NCBI GenBank assembly: GCA_916613615.1
Contig: OU744728.1
Location: forward strand, 27,793,450-27,857,449
DNA length: 64,000 bases
Source: Steromphala cineraria
Lineage: Eukaryota > Mollusca > Gastropoda > Trochida > Trochidae
Direction: 5' to 3'
Positions 45,300 to 59,029 of this stretch are shown in pieces (the first letter of the stretch is position 1; each line of letters starts with the position of its first letter). Below the pieces are notes generated by a model. It saw only the letters and a list, made by a program, of their open reading frames with translations, was not told the DNA's origin and did no database searches. Both the position numbers and the translations under genes were made by a program.

Positions 45300-48200
45300 C
45301 AAATATAATTAATGTCTTGAATTATATAGATATGTTCATACAAGTTATTATTACAAGATATGAAATTCTTCAAAGCTTTTATATGTTTATGAGAGGTTTT
45401 TTAATCAACAATAAACTTTGGTTACATACCTAAACTCATACTTTAAAAAGTAGAGGAAAATTAAACGTTTATAGTTATCGTATATGTGCACAAATGATTT
45501 CAATTTCAATGATAACATACGAAACGTTCTGTAATGAAGTATCTCTCACTTTTATAAAGAAACAAATTTGCTATTAGGTATATCAATATTTACGTCTCAA
45601 GGTAATTCCTAATAAATTTTCAAGCAGCAAGATGAAGTTTTTCTCAAGGTAGAAAGACAAAGCAAGAAAAACCTTGGAGCTAAAGAAGCCAAACCACAGC
45701 AGAAACCTGGCGACAGTCGGACATGTCACACAAAAACATTTCGAATATCGACGAGTGCTCATCAGAACCATTTTGTGTAACTGTATGAATATTTTGATAC
45801 AACTTGAGACAACAAATAAAAGAATACGAAGGAATATTTCTTGAAAAGTTAAAGAAACATAGTGAACAAGAATAAATAAAACATTTGCTCTATAATCAAA
45901 TGATTTTTTAAAGGAATTCCATCACATACTGAAATATATTTAATCAAATTATATATATGAAACATCTCTTTGCAGGAGTCAAATTACTTCATTTAAACAT
46001 TGGCAAGCAAGAAAATAAAATTTACCCTTTTGAGATAGTCTGATTAAAATGGGTCTTGTTCCGAATAGGAATAGAATATTCAAAATATTAACTCTACGGA
46101 TATATGAAATCCTCTTCACCAGTTGAGAGGACCTATCAAAATATAAAGCTCAATTCTTGATAGAGTTTATACTTTTTATTTTAAAAAAATTAACTTTATT
46201 CCGAAACTAGGTCGATTCAATCAGACTGCCTTTGGAGACAGAATAAGCAGGAGTCATATTTCTTCAATTGAATATTTGCAAGCAACACAATTAGATTTAC
46301 CCTTTGAGACAGAATAAGCAAGAAAAGGTCTGAAGCGTCTTGAAGTTTCTTAACAATGTAATGAAATATCAGGTGAACCCCTTCAGGGAATCCTGTGTGA
46401 CGGAACCAATAGACACTGAATTGCTTAACAAACAAGAACAAGACTTGGAGAAAAAGAAAGAAGCCAAACTTGGCGACAGTCTGACCGTCTTTGAAAATTG
46501 ATCTTTTCATTATTATCAATCTGTGTAAACAAATTGTATTAATATTTTGATACAATTTCAAATATTCGAAAAACATAAGAATATTAAGAAACTCATAAGA
46601 ATATTAAAGATGCTGTATCATACTTGCAAGCGGTTCAGGATGAAACTTAGCTATTGAGAAATGAAAGACATCACTTTGTAGAAAAATCTTTCGTCGAAAT
46701 TTTGATATCATATTGAGATTGTTTAATCAACAATAACATACTTATTTCGACGCTTCAAGCACAGTACCCCCCTTAGAAAGGGCATGTCATTTTGTGAACC
46801 CGCTTTTGGTGACGTAATCATTATGCTTGTAGGATTTACACGGTGTCTCAACTACCGTAATTGCGTTCGATGGGTATCAACTTTGACAGCAACGAATACC
46901 TAATTCGGAGAAAAAGAATATAAAATCTAGTTGAGCGCGACAAAGACGGTTTTCAAGCGTACATTTAGAAACCGGAAGTTGTGAAATGGCCACACTTGAT
47001 TCGCCCTTATGTCGACTGCCGTTTCGGTATTATTTGGTAAATCATATCCTATTTGATGAATTTAGGTCCGATTTTCTCAAGGTTGGTCGCTAAATTTTTC
47101 TAAAAATACAACGTATACATTAAAAATACTTTAAAAATTATTGCACTATGATATAGCATCTTTAAGAAACTCCTTAAAATGTCATTATAATGGGCAACGT
47201 GAAAAACTATAACAAACTCCATAAATAAATGATTCGTCAAGCCATTCCAGCACACCTTAAAATAGTTTTATTTAAATAATATATTTTCAACATCTCTTTG
47301 CAGGAGTCCAATACTGAACATCATTTACTAACGCACCACTTATTGATATTGTCATGTTTTGAAAATAATTAAAAAAGGCAAGGATAAATTCTTTAATATC
47401 AATAAAGAGATCAATATGAAAGGTCACAAACAGCAAAAAAGTCGGAGTCGTCGAAAAGGTTTTATTCAGCTGTTTGTGAAATCCCTATGGGGTCAAAACG
47501 AAAAGTCAGTAACGAAAAAGGTCAACATTTGCAGCAACACACATTAGGAAAGGACATCAATTGCGCAATCAGTGTAATCTTCAATGATAATAACGTTCAC
47601 ACAAAAGCTGTCGTTTATTTCGATATCTTTCCATAGTGATAGGCCAAACGTTACGTTGATCCACGGTAAATAGAAGGCGTTGGAGAGTCTCTGCAATTCT
47701 AATTATTCTTTTTCTTTGATCTGATACTGCAATCCAGAAGGCTGGTAACTTTTGGTCATGTAGGTGACAACAAATATGACATCGTGATATGACATTTCTA
47801 AAACACTGACAAAAATCATGATTTTTGGATAAAAGTTTAGTTTTTGCAACCACTAATGGCAATGGCAAAGGCGTTGATTCGATTTGTCCATTGGTTGGTT
47901 ATGGAGATCATACCTTGGTCTACGATATCATTTGAAAAATATTAAATAATACTTTCATTGTTTTTATAAAGAGTTTTAAAGTGTTTTTTACTGGTTTGTC
48001 AAAATGAATAGAACATTTACAAGCAAAAGAATAAAATTTACCCTTTTGAGACAGAAAAAGCAAGAGGCTAAAAATTCTTACAGTTTTCTAATCGAACTTC
48101 TACATTTAACATTTCTTGTCATTATATGACATCACATTGAAATACATTGCTAAGTTTTAGCCACATGCTAAATAATGTGCTTCTTAAATGCACTCTTTTC

Positions 48201-49830
48201 AACCATGCTGGCATAGAAATACATCATAAGTCTAGCAAAACAAGTTTATACAAAGGCAAATCTTCGTTGAACAAAATGAAACAAATCCAGTTTTCTGACA
48301 TAATAATTTTTTCTGTGAATACAAAATCTTATCTTTATTACATTACTGAAGAGAATAGAGAACAGAATTACATATTTTGATTACTTTCGAAGATAATTGT
48401 ATTGGGAATTATAGCTTGGGGATATTAACCTTTGAAAAAATATTCGTAGAAATGAGTCTCTTAGCTCAATTTCACTGGCTACAAGATGTCACAATTTTCC
48501 AGACAATACACCCATCTCTGAGACAAAAAATCTTCTTGAACATGTTGGATAAAAGATTTTCCAAGCTGAAGAACTACTGCCTAAAAATTGGATTTTTCTT
48601 TAAAAGTTTTTCCCAGAGTTCTCCCAAAGGCCATTTTTAAAAAATACATAAATAAATGATTCTTAACGAGAAATAAAATAAACAAGACAAAATATCGACA
48701 AAATGTTTGGTCAAATATAGTTCATATGAATATCAAATTGTTCATTTCAATTGTCAAGTATACTAAATGTAACAAAAATAAAAAAGGTTCCTGGCATGTA
48801 AGATAAGTAACATATATAAGACGGAATGTTGTATCCAAGAAGGATGTGGTCATGTCACCAAACGTCTTTACACAAATCAATCAGGTATTGTTAAATGCCG
48901 CTGAAACAAGACATTCTTTAAGTACCCCAGAACAAATTCATCATTTCAATCATTCATTGTACTCACCGCTCTGAAGCTCGTTTAAGACAGTGTTTTGATG
49001 AACTTCAGTTATGCCTATACTTTAAATAATAATAATAATGTTCACGTCCAAACCACAATAAGCCCTGGTTTGAATTGAAAAGTTGTTGTGATTGTGTTTG
49101 CAACAGAAAGCGCACAAATCTCTTAAAATCCATGCTTTATTGATTTTTTTTTAAGAAAGAAGACTTCATCGAATTTTGGAAACAAGTGTTCATAAGAAGA
49201 TATAACCTTACTGCAGGGGATGACATTTATGCTAGTCAAAGAATTAATTCGTGGCATGCAACTTCAGCCTCTTCATTTGACATTTTGTCAATCTATGTGG
49301 TAAAAAGATCTAATCGCTCAAGAATGTTTTTCCTCTTCTTCCGTATGTTTCTCAAAGGCATAACATATAAGGTTCCGTGTTTAAAGAGTTCTTTTATTTC
49401 ATAGTTTTCTTTTTTAAATTTCTCAGAAGTAATTCAAAACAAAGTTTTTTAGAAACAACGAAATTTAATCATGAAAAAAAGACAATACAGTTTATAACAA
49501 ACCGCTTTGTGAATTAGAAGAAGAATGATTGGTTTATTTATTTAAAATACTGCATTTCTTAGTCAAAATAATGAAGCAGCATTAAATGTTGTTTATGTGA
49601 TTTTTTTTTTCATCTGTTCCTGTTCAAGCATGATATATTTGTAATATGTGAGTCCCTATATTACTGGAATAATTTATTCAATACATACTTGAACTTTCAG
49701 CCAGCGAAGAGGTGTTTATATTGTTAAATGCAATTATAGTCATTCGATCAAGATGGTCAATATTTTGAATATGAACATTATTTTTTAAAAGACACTATTT
49801 GAGTAACGAGCATAAATTAAACTATGTGGT
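45300..49830 (+). repeat. Tandem duplication, copy 1
   Basis: Blocks at 45,300-46,600, 47,200-47,330, 48,100-48,650, 48,800-49,130 and 49,180-49,830 recur in the same order at 51,020-52,320, 52,330-52,440, 53,690-54,220, 54,840-55,150 and 56,530-57,240. Offsets grow from about 5.7 to 7.3 kb because of later insertions, including the tandem repeat at 55,560-56,450. Sequence has diverged noticeably, so it is older than the VWA duplication. Confidence 0.7.
46270..46500 (+). pseudogene. Decayed copy of a repeated exon-like motif (KYQVNPFRESCVTEP), copy 1
   Basis: An open stretch encodes MKYQVNPFRESCVTEPIDTE, then a Lys/Glu-rich segment (LNKQEQDLEKKKEAK) and GDSLTVF before a stop. Upstream in another frame lies a Lys/Arg/Gln-rich lead. 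Related copies lie at about 51,990-52,215, 52,430-52,660, and inverted at 62,680-62,515 and 63,765-63,565. Each copy I read carries a frameshift. The family is unrecognised. Confidence 0.45.
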
Positions 49831-49927
49831 CAATGTAAGGTCATATTGTTATATCATTACTATACTGGCTTTGACTGTGGCTGTACTTATTTTCTTTGGT
49901 AACAAAATCTCAAAAAAAAAGAATATA

Positions 49928-50545
49928 CAGCTGCATACCAAAAGTGTGTTCACCTGATTGTGATCTTAGTGCAAATATCATGTAATTTGGGTTTTGTTTT
50001 GACGTTCATAAAATAACTCCAGGACCACTTACAGAAGATCATTAATTGCCGATGTGTAAAATAACCATTCCCGAACCATATTTTGGGATCGTCTCGTCAC
50101 TGGTGCTTGATGTCGATATTTGGCATTGTTGAGTAGACAGATGGGGTCATATTTTTGAAATTAGGATTTTCTTAAATTTCGATTAAAATCATCCTTGTAA
50201 ACTTTGTAGGGGAAAAATCAGTACAGTTACGTTACCTTAGCGCAAAGGAACACATATGAATAAGATCTAAAGCTATTGATCACTTATGAAGGATTTTGTA
50301 AAGCACAATAGAAATCAGTGATTTCGAAATTTTGACCCCTGGTCACTTCAATGACCTGCCAAATTTGTTACAGCTATCTGCTGGGTATGACATACGAATA
50401 TGTCAACGCAAACTGAATCTAAACTTATGCAATAAAATTATTGGTTTCGTTTTCACAATGATATGATGTCTCCAAGACGTTACAAATTACATGGTATTTG
50501 CACTTGAAAACGAAGGTAAGTGAACAAACTTAAGATACGCAGCTG
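49928..50545 (+). mobile_element. CAGCTG MITE, TA target; copy 3
   Basis: 618 bp with TA at 49926-49927 and 50546-50547. Ends CAGCTGCATACCAAAAGTGT and AAACTTAAGATACGCAGCTG. More similar in its left tip to copy 1 than to copy 2. It lies between the two tandem blocks. Confidence 0.9.
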
Positions 50546-50809
50546 TATGTAAGATTTGACTAGCTTTATATCAAGAAGTCTGGTGTTGGAATCCTGCCAG
50601 ACTACTTTTCTACACGCAGTAAGGTTTTGATGCAATGCTACACAGAATTTTCGCTGAGCACGACGAATTCCCCCCCATGGTTCGTTAGTTCCATCCATTG
50701 CTCGCAGGTTTCACCGCAATACATAGCCTCAATAGTGTTGAAGACTTTCTCCCTGCAAAAATACAAGCAGCCATGGTAATAGTGAAATACTCTTAAAAGC
50801 AGTGTAAAA

Positions 50810-50834
50810 CCTCACCTCACCTCACCTCACCTCA
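50810..50834 (+). repeat. (CCTCA)n microsatellite
   Basis: Five CCTCA units. Confidence 0.9.
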
Positions 50835-51989
50835 TCTCCTCCCAATGTTTTTCAAACCTCTTAGACAGCTTCAGCTACTGGTTGAATCAACTAGGAGACG
50901 TTCTCCCGAAGTAATCCTTGTATTCCTGCGATAACCACAAATCCTCTTGGTTTCTTTGTCTTTACTAATTAGGCTAGTCAATCACTGGCAATATTCACAT
51001 CTTTAAGAGATAGAAATTGTCAGCAAAATTGGTTTTTATGAATATGATTATTGACTTAAATAATATATATGTGTTCATACAAGATATAATTGCAACCTCT
51101 GAAACTCTCCCAGAAACATCATTAAGCCTCAAATGTGTTAAAGAGTAATTTTTTGAAATCTACAATAATCTGTGTTTCGCTTCCTGAACTCATTCTTGCA
51201 AAAGTAGATAAAATCATACAATAATAAAGTTATTCTGCAGATATGATTTCGATGTTAATGAAGAAACATTAAACGTTTTGTAAAAAGTATCTCTCACGTT
51301 TATAAAGAAACAAATTTGCTAATAGGTATATCATTTTTCCGTCTCAAGGTAATGCCTAATAAATTTACAAGCAACAAGATGAAGTTTTTCCCGCGGGAGA
51401 AAGACAAAGCAAGAAAAAGCTTGGAGCTAAAGAAGCCAAACAACAGTAGAAACCTGGCGACAGTCTGACATGTCTTGTAAAAACTTTTTAAATTTCAACG
51501 AGATTTTTTCATTGCCATTCTGTGTAACTGTATGAACATTTTGATACAACTTGAGACCAAAAATAAAAGAATATGAAGGAATATTTCTTTAAAAGTAAAA
51601 GAAACTTAGTGTTAGAGAATAAATGAAAAGTAAACTCCATAATCAAATAATTTGTAAAGGAATTCCACATACATAAATATATTTATTCAAATTTTATTTG
51701 AAACATCTCTTTGCAGGAGTCAAATTATTTCAATTAAAAATTTGCAAGCAACAAAATAAGATTTACCCTTTTGAGACAGTCTGATTAAAATCGGCCTAGT
51801 TACGAGGAATAGAATATTCAAAATATTAACTCTACGGAGATATGAAATCCTCTTCACCAGTGGAGAGGACCTATCGAAATATAAAGCTCAATTCTCGATA
51901 TTAAAAAAATATATTTTATTCTGAAACTAGGCTGATTTTAATTAGACTGCCTTGGAGATAGAATAAGCAGGAGTCATATTTCTTCAATT

Positions 51990-52215
51990 GAATATTGGCA
52001 AGCGACAAAATAAGATTTACCCTTTTAGACAGAATAAGCAAGAAAAAGTCTGAAGCGTCTTGAAGTTTCTTAACAATATAATGAAATATCAGGTGAACCC
52101 CTTCAGGGAATCCTGTGTGACGGAACCAATAGACACTGATTTGCTTAACAAACAAGTACAAGACTTGGAGGAAAAGCAAGAAGCCAAACCTGGCGTCAGT
52201 CCGACATGTCATTGA
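51990..52215 (+). pseudogene. Repeated exon-like motif, copy 2
   Basis: Same motif MKYQVNPFRESCVTEPIDTD, followed by LLNKQVQDLEEKQEAKPG. The lead is out of frame. Part of the second tandem block. Confidence 0.45.
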
Positions 52216-52429
52216 TAATACTTGATCTTTTCATTATTATCAATCTGAGTCAACAAATTGTATGACTATTTTGATACAGTTTTGAATATTTGAATAACAG
52301 AAGTAATAGTAATAGAAATGTTTTTATAATGAGCAATTTGAAAAAGTTATTAACGAACTCCATAAATAAATGATTCGTCAAGCAATTCCAGCACACCTTG
52401 AAATATTTTTATTTAACTTCTCTTTGCAG

Positions 52430-52660
52430 GAGCAACATTGACAAGCTACAAAATAAGATTTACCCTTTGAGACAGAATAAGCAAGAAAAAGTTTGAAGCG
52501 TCTTGAAGTTTTCTTAATGAAATATCAAGTGAACCCCTTCAGGGATTCCTGTGTGACGGAACCACTAGTCACTGACTTGCAAAAAGCCATTGACATTAAA
52601 AACAGAAAGAAGCTAAACCAGAAAAGTGGCGACAGTCTGACATGTTTTCGAACCTTGACG
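52430..52660 (+). pseudogene. Repeated exon-like motif, copy 3
   Basis: Longest open copy (52493-52783): KRLEVFLMKYQVNPFRDSCV then TEPLVTDLQKAIDIKNRKK and GDSLTC. It is preceded by TCTCTTTGCAG, a plausible splice acceptor that also occurs before other copies (near 45,977, 47,304 and 51,718). Confidence 0.45.
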
Positions 52661-55559
52661 AGTATTCATCATTTGTGGTATCGAATAATAAAAAAATTGT
52701 TGCAACAATTTGAAAATGTAAATATTTTCATTAATATCAATTTCTCATTTATTTATTCCTGTCTAGAGTATGACTCGTCTTAATAATACTTGATCAAAAA
52801 CTATTATGTGTACAATTCATCATAATCATTCTATGTAACTAAATATCATAATCAGTTTAGAAAGCAATGAGATAATGCAAATCTAATGAATATCAAAAAT
52901 GTCTACTTATTGAATACTCAGAAAATTCTCAACGAAGCAGAATGTATCAATGATAGATATTTATAGATATATTCTTGTTTAAAAGCATTGTTTCTGATTT
53001 CTTCATAACACAACTGCAATCAACAAGATGAAGCGTTCCCTACAGAGAGAAGAAATTCGTGAATTTTGGCTGCACTTTCTTGTCGTTTTCTTAATGTAAG
53101 GATAGGGTTTATACATATTATTTTCATACTGAAGGATAATGGACAAGTCCTCCAATGTAGGATACCTACCCTTGGTGTTTACAATATTTCACATTTTAAT
53201 CATAAGCGGATGGCAGGTACTGGACAAGAAAGAGTTGTAAGAATACCAAGAAAAAAATCTATACATAAATAAAAAATGTACACACATTTTTGGTCTCATG
53301 GATTAGAGGTTGAATATCCACAAATATTTTCACATTTCTGACAAAGTGTTATGTGAGACTGAAACACATGTATATCAGGTATGCTCAAATGATGAGGTAT
53401 GTTTTCCTCTCCTATTGACGTATAGTTATAAATCAGCGATTCAAGAGTGTTCAACATACCACAAATATAATTTGTCTCAGGTTTTATTCCATACATTTCA
53501 TTTCATTGATTTGAATGAATTTATATTTATGAATTTATCCAGTTAAGAACGTTGTATCGTTTCTTATAGGTTACTTTATATGTTCCCGTATATTGTACTT
53601 AATCCTAACCTTAATTTGTAGGTTTGTGATTCTAGCAACGATATTCATAAGATTGTTTTAATTAGATTACCTTCAGGCAAAAAAATTCTAGTCATCATAT
53701 GACATAATATTGAAACAGATTGCTAAGTTATAGTCACATACTTAATAATGTGCTTCCTAAATGCACTCTTTTCAACTATGCAAGTAAAGATATACATCAT
53801 AAGTCCAGCAAATCAAGTTTATGCAAAGGGCAAATCTGCTTTGAACAATACGAATCAAATCCATTTTTGTGACATAAATCATTTTTACTGCGAATATAAA
53901 ATCTTTTCTTTATTACATTACTGAAGAGAATAGAGAACAGAATTACATATTTTGATTACTTTCGAAGATAATTGTATTGGGAATTATAGCTGGGGGATAT
54001 TAACGTTTGAAAAAATATTCGGAGAAATGAGTCTCTTAGCTCAATTTCACTGGCTACAAGATGTCACAATTTTCCAGACAATACACCAATCTCTTGAGAC
54101 AAAAAATCTTCTTGAACCAGTTGGATAAAAGATTTTCCAAGTTAAAGAACTGCTGCCTCAAAATTCGATTTTTCTTTAAAAGTTTTTCTCCAAATACTCC
54201 CAAAGGGCATTCCGAATTCAAGTTACATGTAGATATTAAAACCATTAAACAAGATATCGACAAAACGGTATAATATAGTGCATATTTCTCATATGTAAGA
54301 TATTTTGTATTGGACAATCATACAAAATGTAACAAAACTAAATTCTATTATTTCAAATGAAAAATAGCAATTTGTGAAAAATATTGCTACCTGAATAAAA
54401 TGGGGAAAAAAGCTTTTATTCTAGCTGAAATAGTTTTAGAAGAAGATATTGTCCGAGATGTCTTTTTTATAATAATAATTTTTTATATTATTTATTGAAA
54501 TAATAAGACAAAATTGGTTTCATAATATTTCCGACTGCAGTTATTGCAGTCATTTTAACTACAAGTATATATTTGCCTTTGCAGCCTTTAATTACAGGCT
54601 ATGTTTTATTTCATTACTTCAGTTTTTGATGATTACTTCTCTTAAACAAAATGGAATTTCAGAGTCTAATTTCTTTTGGTTTTCTCGTAATTAATGGCAA
54701 AAAATAAATCACAGGCCATTTGAAACATGGAACGTATTTTGATGAACATGATCATTTAAACATGAGTATATTTCTTTTAATGCTGTTACAGTCTCTTGGA
54801 ATGTTCTGATGTTATTCTGCCATGGTTCCAAGTCATGTAACAGAAGCAACATACATAAGACGGAATGTTGTATCTAAGGAGGATGTGGTCACATCAACAA
54901 AAATTATACAGACCAATCAAGTGTTGTTCAATGCTGCTGAAACCAAACATTCTTAAGGTAGCCCAGAACAAATTCATCATTCAATCATTCGTTCTATTCA
55001 CCGCTCTATAGCTTGCTGAAGGCAGTGTTTTGATTAACTTTAGTTAGTCGAAGCATGACTTTACTTTAAATATCATAAATGCATGTTCATGTCCAAACCA
55101 CCAGAACCCCTGGTTTGAAGTGAAAAATCACCAATCAATTCAAATCAATGCTGTAATGACCTTTCTTTAGATAAATAGACTTCATCGAGTCTTGGAAACA
55201 GGTGTTTAATGACAAAGGATTTAGGATCGGAAATGGTTCAAGAACACGTTCATTACAGAAATACTGCTTAGATGCAAACGTATGATGCATTTTGACAATA
55301 TTACATGGAAAAATATTGGCTATCCGTTTCTTTTTAGAGCCTTCTGATTTAGCCTTAAAATGTTGATAATCGAATAGGAAATACCTTGGAAGATTATAGG
55401 ATATTAAGTGAACCTCATAATTTTATATGAACAAAGCTTCGTTGCACAACAAAAGAAACACGTGTTTGCCACTAACGTTGCAATGTCTCAATCCGCTTGG
55501 ATATTGCAATAGAATTGTCACAATAAGCAAATGCTATATTCCCAATGACATTAATTGCA

Positions 55560-56450
55560 ATGGTTCAAGAGATATGGCGGTACCAAGAGTTTCAAAAGTG
55601 GTCAAAGTGCCGTTGTGACCTTGAAAAAAAGGTCACGGTCATCCAAAGTGACTAGTGTCTGCATAATTCCCAAATTTAGGCTCTGACCAAATTTGAAGAC
55701 ATTTGGTGCAGTGGTTTATGAGATATAAGATGTTTAAAAAGTGTTCAAAGAACTGTGGTGACCTTGAAAATTAAGGTCAAGGTCATCCAAAGTATTTGGT
55801 ATCTGCGTAGTCCCACAATGTAGGCTGTGACTAAATTTGAAGACATTTTGTAAAACGGTTCAAGAGATATTGTGTTAACAAGAGTAGTGACCTTGAAAAT
55901 AATGTCAAGGTCACCTGAAGTGACTGGTGTCTTCGTAATCGTCCAATGTAGGCTGTGACTAAATTTGAAGACATTAGGTGAAGCGGTTCATAAATAACAT
56001 GTTAACAAGAGTTACGAAAGTGGCCAAAGTGCCGTTGTGGCCTTGAAAATAATGTCACGGTCACCCGAAGTTACTGCATGGTGTCTGTGTAATCCGCCAT
56101 GGTAGGCTGTGGCCAAATTTGAAGACAATGTGCAATGGTACATGAGCTATCGCGTTGACAAGTGTTTCTAGAGTGGTCAAAGTGCCGTTGTGACCTTGAA
56201 AATAAGGTCAAGGTCACCAAAAGTAACTGGTTCTGCGTAATTTCCCAAGGTAGGCTCTGACCAAATTTGAAGACATTGGGTGCAACGGTTTATGAGCTAT
56301 CGTGTTAACAAGAGTTTCAAGAGTGGTCAAAGTGCCGTTGTGACCTTGAAAATGAGGTCAAGGTGTCTGCGTAATCACCCAAGGGAGGCTGTTACCAAAT
56401 TTAAAGACATTGGCTGCAACGGTTCGTGAGATATCGCATTAACAAGGATC
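55560..56450 (+). repeat. Tandem repeat, about 150-bp unit, with TCAAGGTCA motifs
   Basis: About six degenerate units. Each contains GTGACCTTGAAAATAAGGTC, often continued AAGGTCA, then GTAGGCTGTGACCAAATTTG, GAAGACATTGGG and a GAGATAT/GTTAACAAGAG segment. The array ends in GGAGGTACGGATGGACGCCG. TCAAGGTCA is the extended half-site of ERR/SF-1-type nuclear receptors; whether it binds anything here is unknown. Confidence 0.85.
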
Positions 56451-57249
56451 CGGAGGTACGGATGGACGCCGCTGAATACAATGGCCCCCGTTCCGCGTTA
56501 AAGCATTAGACATTTTTCAATTTCTTTATATGAAATAATTTTACAGCTTTAAGGTGATATTTACGCCAGTCATAGAATTCATCCGTGGTATGCAACCTTA
56601 TCCGCTTTTTTTCAAGGCATTTGGCAAGCTTTTTGCAAAAAAATATCTGATCACTAAAGAATGTTTTTCCTTTTTCCTTTCCCCTACTTCCGTATGTTTC
56701 TCAAAGGCATAACATATAGTTTCTTTTTTAAATTTCTCAGAGGCAATTTGTAAATTTTTGACAAAATTGTATAAAAAGAAATTTAAACATGACAAGAAAG
56801 ACAAACACAGTTTACAACAATCTGCTTTGTGAATTAGAAAAAGAAGAAAGAGTTTAAAACACATGTCAGTCAAAAATAATGAAGTAGAACTAAACGTTGT
56901 TTTTTGTGAATTAAAAGTTATTATTTTATTTTGTTAAAGCATGATGTTTTATTAATATGTGAGTCCGTATGTGTCTCAAAGAGAAAAGGTACAATGCCGT
57001 ATATTATCACATCTTACGAAAATATAATATATTCAAAAACAAAACAAAAAATAAAACAGAGAAAAAGTACAATACTGTATCAGAGCTTACTGACATAATG
57101 TATTAATTACATGCTTGAACTTTTAGCTAGAGAAAAAGGTGTTTAATAATTAAATGCAATTATAGTCATTCGACAAAGATGGTCAATATTCTGAATATGA
57201 AACATATTTATAAAAAGAATATGTGAGTAACGACAATAACTTTGTAATG

Positions 57250-58030
57250 TAACTAAATGCATGAGATATATTAAGCTTTATAATTGTTTTTTTGTCAAAA
57301 AAAATCATTATCATTTAACGACCGCGATTTTTAGTTTATACGATCAAATTAGCTGAATGTTGGATGTGCTTAAATTTGAATCCTGGATTTACAAACTGGA
57401 CTATTTATCGATAGGACTGTAAGAAATTTTGAGAGCGAACCAACATTATGCCTTAATTCAAAACTTTTCGACTGTTGCATCTTGTTAAATTAAATACCTA
57501 CCATCATACTATTGTAAATATCCTTCTGTTAAAAAATCTATCTCCCTCACGAAAACTACTTATAAACCTCTTTTACTAAAATTATCAAATTTCATAATAG
57601 GAGGTATGTGTTGCTTCTGATCCAAACAAAACCCTCATTATTATTGTTTTAAATTAATATTTTCGTGGTGTTTCGTCCTATCTTTTCATATTTTTTTTTC
57701 ACATATGAAAAAAACAATAAGAATCAGGTTTACGCGTAGTCATGTCACAATGACAACTATTAAGGTATTTTTTACTATATTTTGTATATAAGTACTATAT
57801 TTTTGATAAAGTCAATGTATCAAATGCTATTTCATGTAATTAAATGCAAATATACTTTAGGTCAAATAATAAACTTTACATTATCTACTACACTATTACT
57901 AACAATTCTTGCAAAAATGTGCTTCCAGATATGTTATTTTGTCACAAGAAATACAATTAGTGAAAAAACAAATTTCAAATCCCAACATGTTGTTTTGCCT
58001 TATTGTTGAATATCATTCTTTTGACTACTC
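57250..58030. other. AT-rich DNA, no gene seen
   Basis: No supported exon, RNA gene or transposon boundary. Confidence 0.45.
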
Positions 58031-58995
58031 TTACTTTCTTCGAGCACTTTGAATCTTTAAAGCCTTTTGGGATCATCAAAAGAACACGTTAAACTTCTAA
58101 ATGTAATATTCAATCTTATTCAAATGCAAACCTTGAGAAAAAACGTCATTCAACTTAATTTAGAAGAGTTTTTGCCACGCGATTTGGTATTGTCCAGAAA
58201 CCGATGTCATCGTGTAGCCATTGAAATTAATAAAAGAGACTCATTTCTTGAGCTGTTAGTTTAGCAAAAAAGTTGTATGCAGCTGTTATTCCCAGTACAA
58301 TTATCCTCGAGATATGTAATGCGTTTCTTTTCCAAATGTAATATAACACAAATGTTCTTTTAAAATCAATACTTGAGTTTAAAACATATAAATTTCGCAA
58401 ATTACTTTAAAAAAAATTTATTCCTTATTCCGTATTCGAAAAAAAATCATCCAACTTAATTTAGAAGCGTTTTTGCCACGCGATTTGGTATTGTTTCGGA
58501 ACCTTTGTCATAATGTAGCCAATGAAATTAATCCAAGAGACGTATTTCTTATGTTGTTCTAAAAGAAAAGGCTTTCGCCTTTTTTAATTCCCAGTACAAT
58601 TATCCTCGAGATATGTAATGTTTTTTCTATATTTCCATATGTAATTTAACACAGATTTGCTTTTTAAATCACCAAAATTACTTTTTCTCAAATAATTTGT
58701 TTGGAAAACATTGTCCCTGGCAACACACATGAAAGCATGATTAGTTGAAGTCGTGAAAATACACAACAATTGTTTATTGTGTTTTCAAACATTTGTTATG
58801 CTCATATTGATATAATTGATTTGCTGTTGGTGCTAACATCTTTGCAAAGATTCAATTAGAACAATTTTTAGTCACTTACACGAAAAGATGTATGCAACTA
58901 TATATTATTAAAAAGAGAGAATTTGTTTAAATCATGATTCGGGATACTTCTGTTTATCTATATATGACATGAAGGCATGATTTAATCCACTTCCC

Positions 58996-59020
58996 TCATC
59001 ATCATCATCATCATCATCAT
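58996..59020 (+). repeat. (ATC)n microsatellite
   Basis: Eight uninterrupted TCA/ATC units. Confidence 0.9.
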
Positions 59021-59029
59021 AACATATTT

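Larger units (their letters stand above)
51020..57240 (+). repeat. Tandem duplication, copy 2
   Basis: Partner of 45,300-49,830. Markers shared include GAAATATAAAGCTCAATTCT-like sequence, GGAATAGAATATTCAAAATA, and CGTATGTTTCTCAAAGGCAT. Confidence 0.7.

Noticed and set aside
47581..47868. 95-codon minus-strand open frame
   Set aside because: No recognisable motif, no splice support and no homologue within the duplicated partner block.
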